From an uncultured Paracoccaceae bacterium (GTDB lineage Bacteria > Pseudomonadota > Alphaproteobacteria > Rhodobacterales > Rhodobacteraceae), in NCBI GenBank assembly GCA_947496605.1, contig CANMDF010000001.1, positions 1-64,000 on the forward strand: a stretch of 64,000 nt of DNA, read 5' to 3'. Positions 62,542 to 64,000 of the stretch are shown piece by piece. The notes beneath the pieces were generated by a model. It ran no database searches, was not told the origin of the DNA, and saw nothing but the letters and a program-made list of their open reading frames with translations. Within the stretch, counting starts at the first letter, position 1; each line of letters opens with the position of its first letter. Both the position numbers and the translations under genes were made by a program.

Positions 62542-63567
62542 ATGAGAAACACAACCAAAACTCTGTTGATTTGTGCAACTGCAGCCTCAGCAATTGCTTC
62601 CTCGGCGATCGCCGAAGGTGAGCTAAACCTCTATTCTTCACGTCACTACGACACGGATGAGCGACTCTATTCCGACTTTACCGATCTGACGGGCATTACG
62701 ATCAACCGGATCGAAGCCAATGCGGACGAGCTGATCGCCAGAATGCAGGCAGAGGGTGCCAACTCGCCTGCTGATATCTTGCTGACCGTGGATACATCCC
62801 GTCTAGAGCGGGCCAAGAATGCCGGTGTGCTGCAATCTATCGATAGCGAAGTGCTTGAAGCGCGTATCCCTTCCAGTCTGCAAGATGCTGACAATCAATG
62901 GTTTGGCTTTAGTCAACGTGCGCGCATCATCTTTTATGACAAGACAGAAGTGACAAACCCGCCGATGGATTATGTGTCGCTTGCTGATCCCGCATATGAA
63001 GGCATGGTGTGCCACCGGTCGTCGACAAATGTCTACTCACAGACATTGTTGTCTGCCGTCATTGAAAACCACGGTGTCGAAGCGGCAACCGAATGGGCGC
63101 AAGGTTTCGTAAACAACTTCGCCCGTGATCCACAAGGTGGCGATACAGATCAGTTGCGCGGTTTGGTTTCGGGCGAGTGTGACATCTCAATCTCGAATAC
63201 CTACTACTTTGCCCGTGCTTTGCGTAAGGATGTCGATGGGTTGAACGCCGAAGCGCTGGCCAACATCGGTTGGATCTTCCCAGCCCAGAACGCAGAAGGT
63301 GCGCACATGAACCTGTCGGGTGGTGGCGTTGCTGCTAATGCACCGAATTTGGACAATGCGATCAAGTTCATGGAATATCTGGCGTCGGATCAGGCCCAAC
63401 AGTACTTTAGTGCTGGCAACGATGAGTATCCAGCCGTGCCGGGTGTTGGTCTTTCTCCATCTGTCGCTGCGTTGGGGCTGTTTCGCCCTGATGCTGTAGA
63501 TTTGACCGCAGTTGCCCAGAATGTAGGGCAGGCGCAGGAGATCTTTAATCAAGTTGGCTGGGAATAA
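62542..63567 (+). CDS. Iron(III)-type ABC binding protein (FbpA/FutA-like)
   Basis: 341 residues from the ATG at 62542 (AAAGGG upstream); a longer frame is less likely. Signal peptide to about residue 24 (SSAIAEG). Fold of ferric-binding proteins: LNLYSSRHYDTDERLYSDF, then ADELIARMQAEGANSPADILL and SISNTYYFARALR near 225, whose paired tyrosines are the usual iron ligands. Permease and ATPase genes are not in the window. A terminator follows, so it is probably monocistronic here. An ACCCGA/TCGGGT inverted repeat lies upstream (62452-62472). Confidence 0.92.
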   Translation: MRNTTKTLLICATAASAIASSAIAEGELNLYSSRHYDTDERLYSDFTDLTGITINRIEANADELIARMQAEGANSPADILLTVDTSRLERAKNAGVLQSIDSEVLEARIPSSLQDADNQWFGFSQRARIIFYDKTEVTNPPMDYVSLADPAYEGMVCHRSSTNVYSQTLLSAVIENHGVEAATEWAQGFVNNFARDPQGGDTDQLRGLVSGECDISISNTYYFARALRKDVDGLNAEALANIGWIFPAQNAEGAHMNLSGGGVAANAPNLDNAIKFMEYLASDQAQQYFSAGNDEYPAVPGVGLSPSVAALGLFRPDAVDLTAVAQNVGQAQEIFNQVGWE

Positions 63568-63593
63568 CGCGCGAACCTGCGAAATGAACTAGG

Positions 63594-63621
63594 AAAGGCG
63601 TCACATTGGTGGCGCCTTTTT
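63594..63621 (+). terminator. Intrinsic terminator after the iron-binding protein gene
   Basis: AAAGGCGTCAC (63594-63604) pairs with GTGGCGCCTTT (63609-63619), 11 pairs with one G-T, loop of four bases, and T at 63617-63621. It lies 27 bases after the stop codon. Confidence 0.92.
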
Positions 63622-63725
63622 GTTGCGTCACGGCACGCAAATAATTCCGCAATAATTTCATTCTTGACGCGCGATAAGAAATTGTTTTCCATGTAAAGCG
63701 GGGCTTTGGGAGGACGTTAGCTGCC

Positions 63726-64000
63726 GTGGCTGAAACGCAGATCAAAAATATGGAAGAATTCTCGGCTGTAAGCGGGATTTCTAGGCCTACTGTCTCCAAG
63801 TATTTCAACGATCCTGACAGCGTGCGTCACACCACGCGTGAAAAGATTGAAGCGGCGATTGAGAAATACGACTATCGCCCGAATATTTTCGCGATGAACC
63901 AAAACCGAAAGATGACCAAGAATGTTGGCATCGTTGTTCCGCTTTTAGCTGATCCATATTTTGCAGAGATTGCCCGCAATCTTGAACAGCGATGCATTGA
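63726..64000 (+). CDS. LacI-family regulator (3' end missing)
   Basis: Starts at the GTG at 63726; GGGAGG lies at 63708-63713, 12 bases away, so the alternative ATG at 63750 is possible. The visible 91 codons show the helix-turn-helix (EEFSAVSGISRPTVSKYFND, about 10-29), the hinge, and the start of the effector domain (VGIVVPLLADPYFAEIARNLE). It runs off the right edge. Its target genes are probably downstream and not visible. Confidence 0.88.
   Translation, partial: MAETQIKNMEEFSAVSGISRPTVSKYFNDPDSVRHTTREKIEAAIEKYDYRPNIFAMNQNRKMTKNVGIVVPLLADPYFAEIARNLEQRCI

Overview
The window reads as the chromosome of a marine Roseobacter-group alphaproteobacterium (Rhodobacterales). This rests on the gene families and their order: ftsY with an acidic repeat linker, an NDUFA12-type complex I gene followed by a DUF2155 gene, aat-accC-accB, a SAM-II riboswitch in front of metZ, GapR/DUF2312, a persulfide-responsive BigR operon, and many ABC and TRAP uptake systems. 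No taxonomic search was possible, so the genus is left open.

Layout. (1) 1-14.5 kb is a housekeeping backbone: ftsY, a DMT transporter, yciB/ispZ, a PilZ protein, a GST, the SAM-II riboswitch with metZ, folE2, an ArsR-SRPBCC pair, clpP-clpX, a Rid protein, NDUFA12, DUF2155, aat, accC and accB. (2) 14.6-19.9 kb is a five-gene branched-chain-type ABC transporter (livK-H-M-G-F order, minus strand) with a Tat-type binding protein. (3) 20.1-26.0 kb is a sensing locus: an XRE/ScfR-like regulator, a lone receiver-domain response regulator, a small membrane protein, an SLC5-symporter/histidine-kinase fusion, and a FliM/FliN C-terminal-domain protein. (4) 26.0-28.6 kb is a sulfide/persulfide operon (persulfide dioxygenase, two YeeE/YedE half-transporters, a DUF442 protein), divergent from bigR across a perfect 26-bp palindrome.

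(5) tRNA-Thr(TGT) at 30.25 kb is followed directly by a truncated tyrosine integrase. From here to about 44 kb the content looks accessory. It holds an operon of GntR, DHDPS-family lyase, aldehyde dehydrogenase, MttB-family methyltransferase and FAD oxidoreductase; a decayed stretch with a second integrase fragment; a surface-glycan or peptide-modification cluster (fused double glycosyltransferase, GT25 glycosyltransferase, radical SAM protein with its SPASM-like cysteines ahead of the SAM motif, lipoprotein, secreted protein); and a TetR remnant. (6) 44.2-53.7 kb is a LacI-controlled CUT1 sugar ABC system with two epimerase/oxidoreductase pairs. Two copies of a 17-bp LacI operator lie in the divergent promoter region. 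(7) 53.7-62.4 kb has matB, GntR and YciI on the minus strand and FAH hydrolase, RutE-like reductase, OsmC, TRAP transporter and intradiol dioxygenase on the plus strand; it looks like uptake and breakdown of an aromatic or related acid. (8) The end holds an iron-type binding protein with a terminator and the start of another LacI regulator.

The three least-explained systems are the MttB operon without a corrinoid partner, the radical SAM/glycosyltransferase cluster, and the dioxygenase/FAH/RutE/TRAP cluster. All pathway assignments for these are inference from family membership and gene order.
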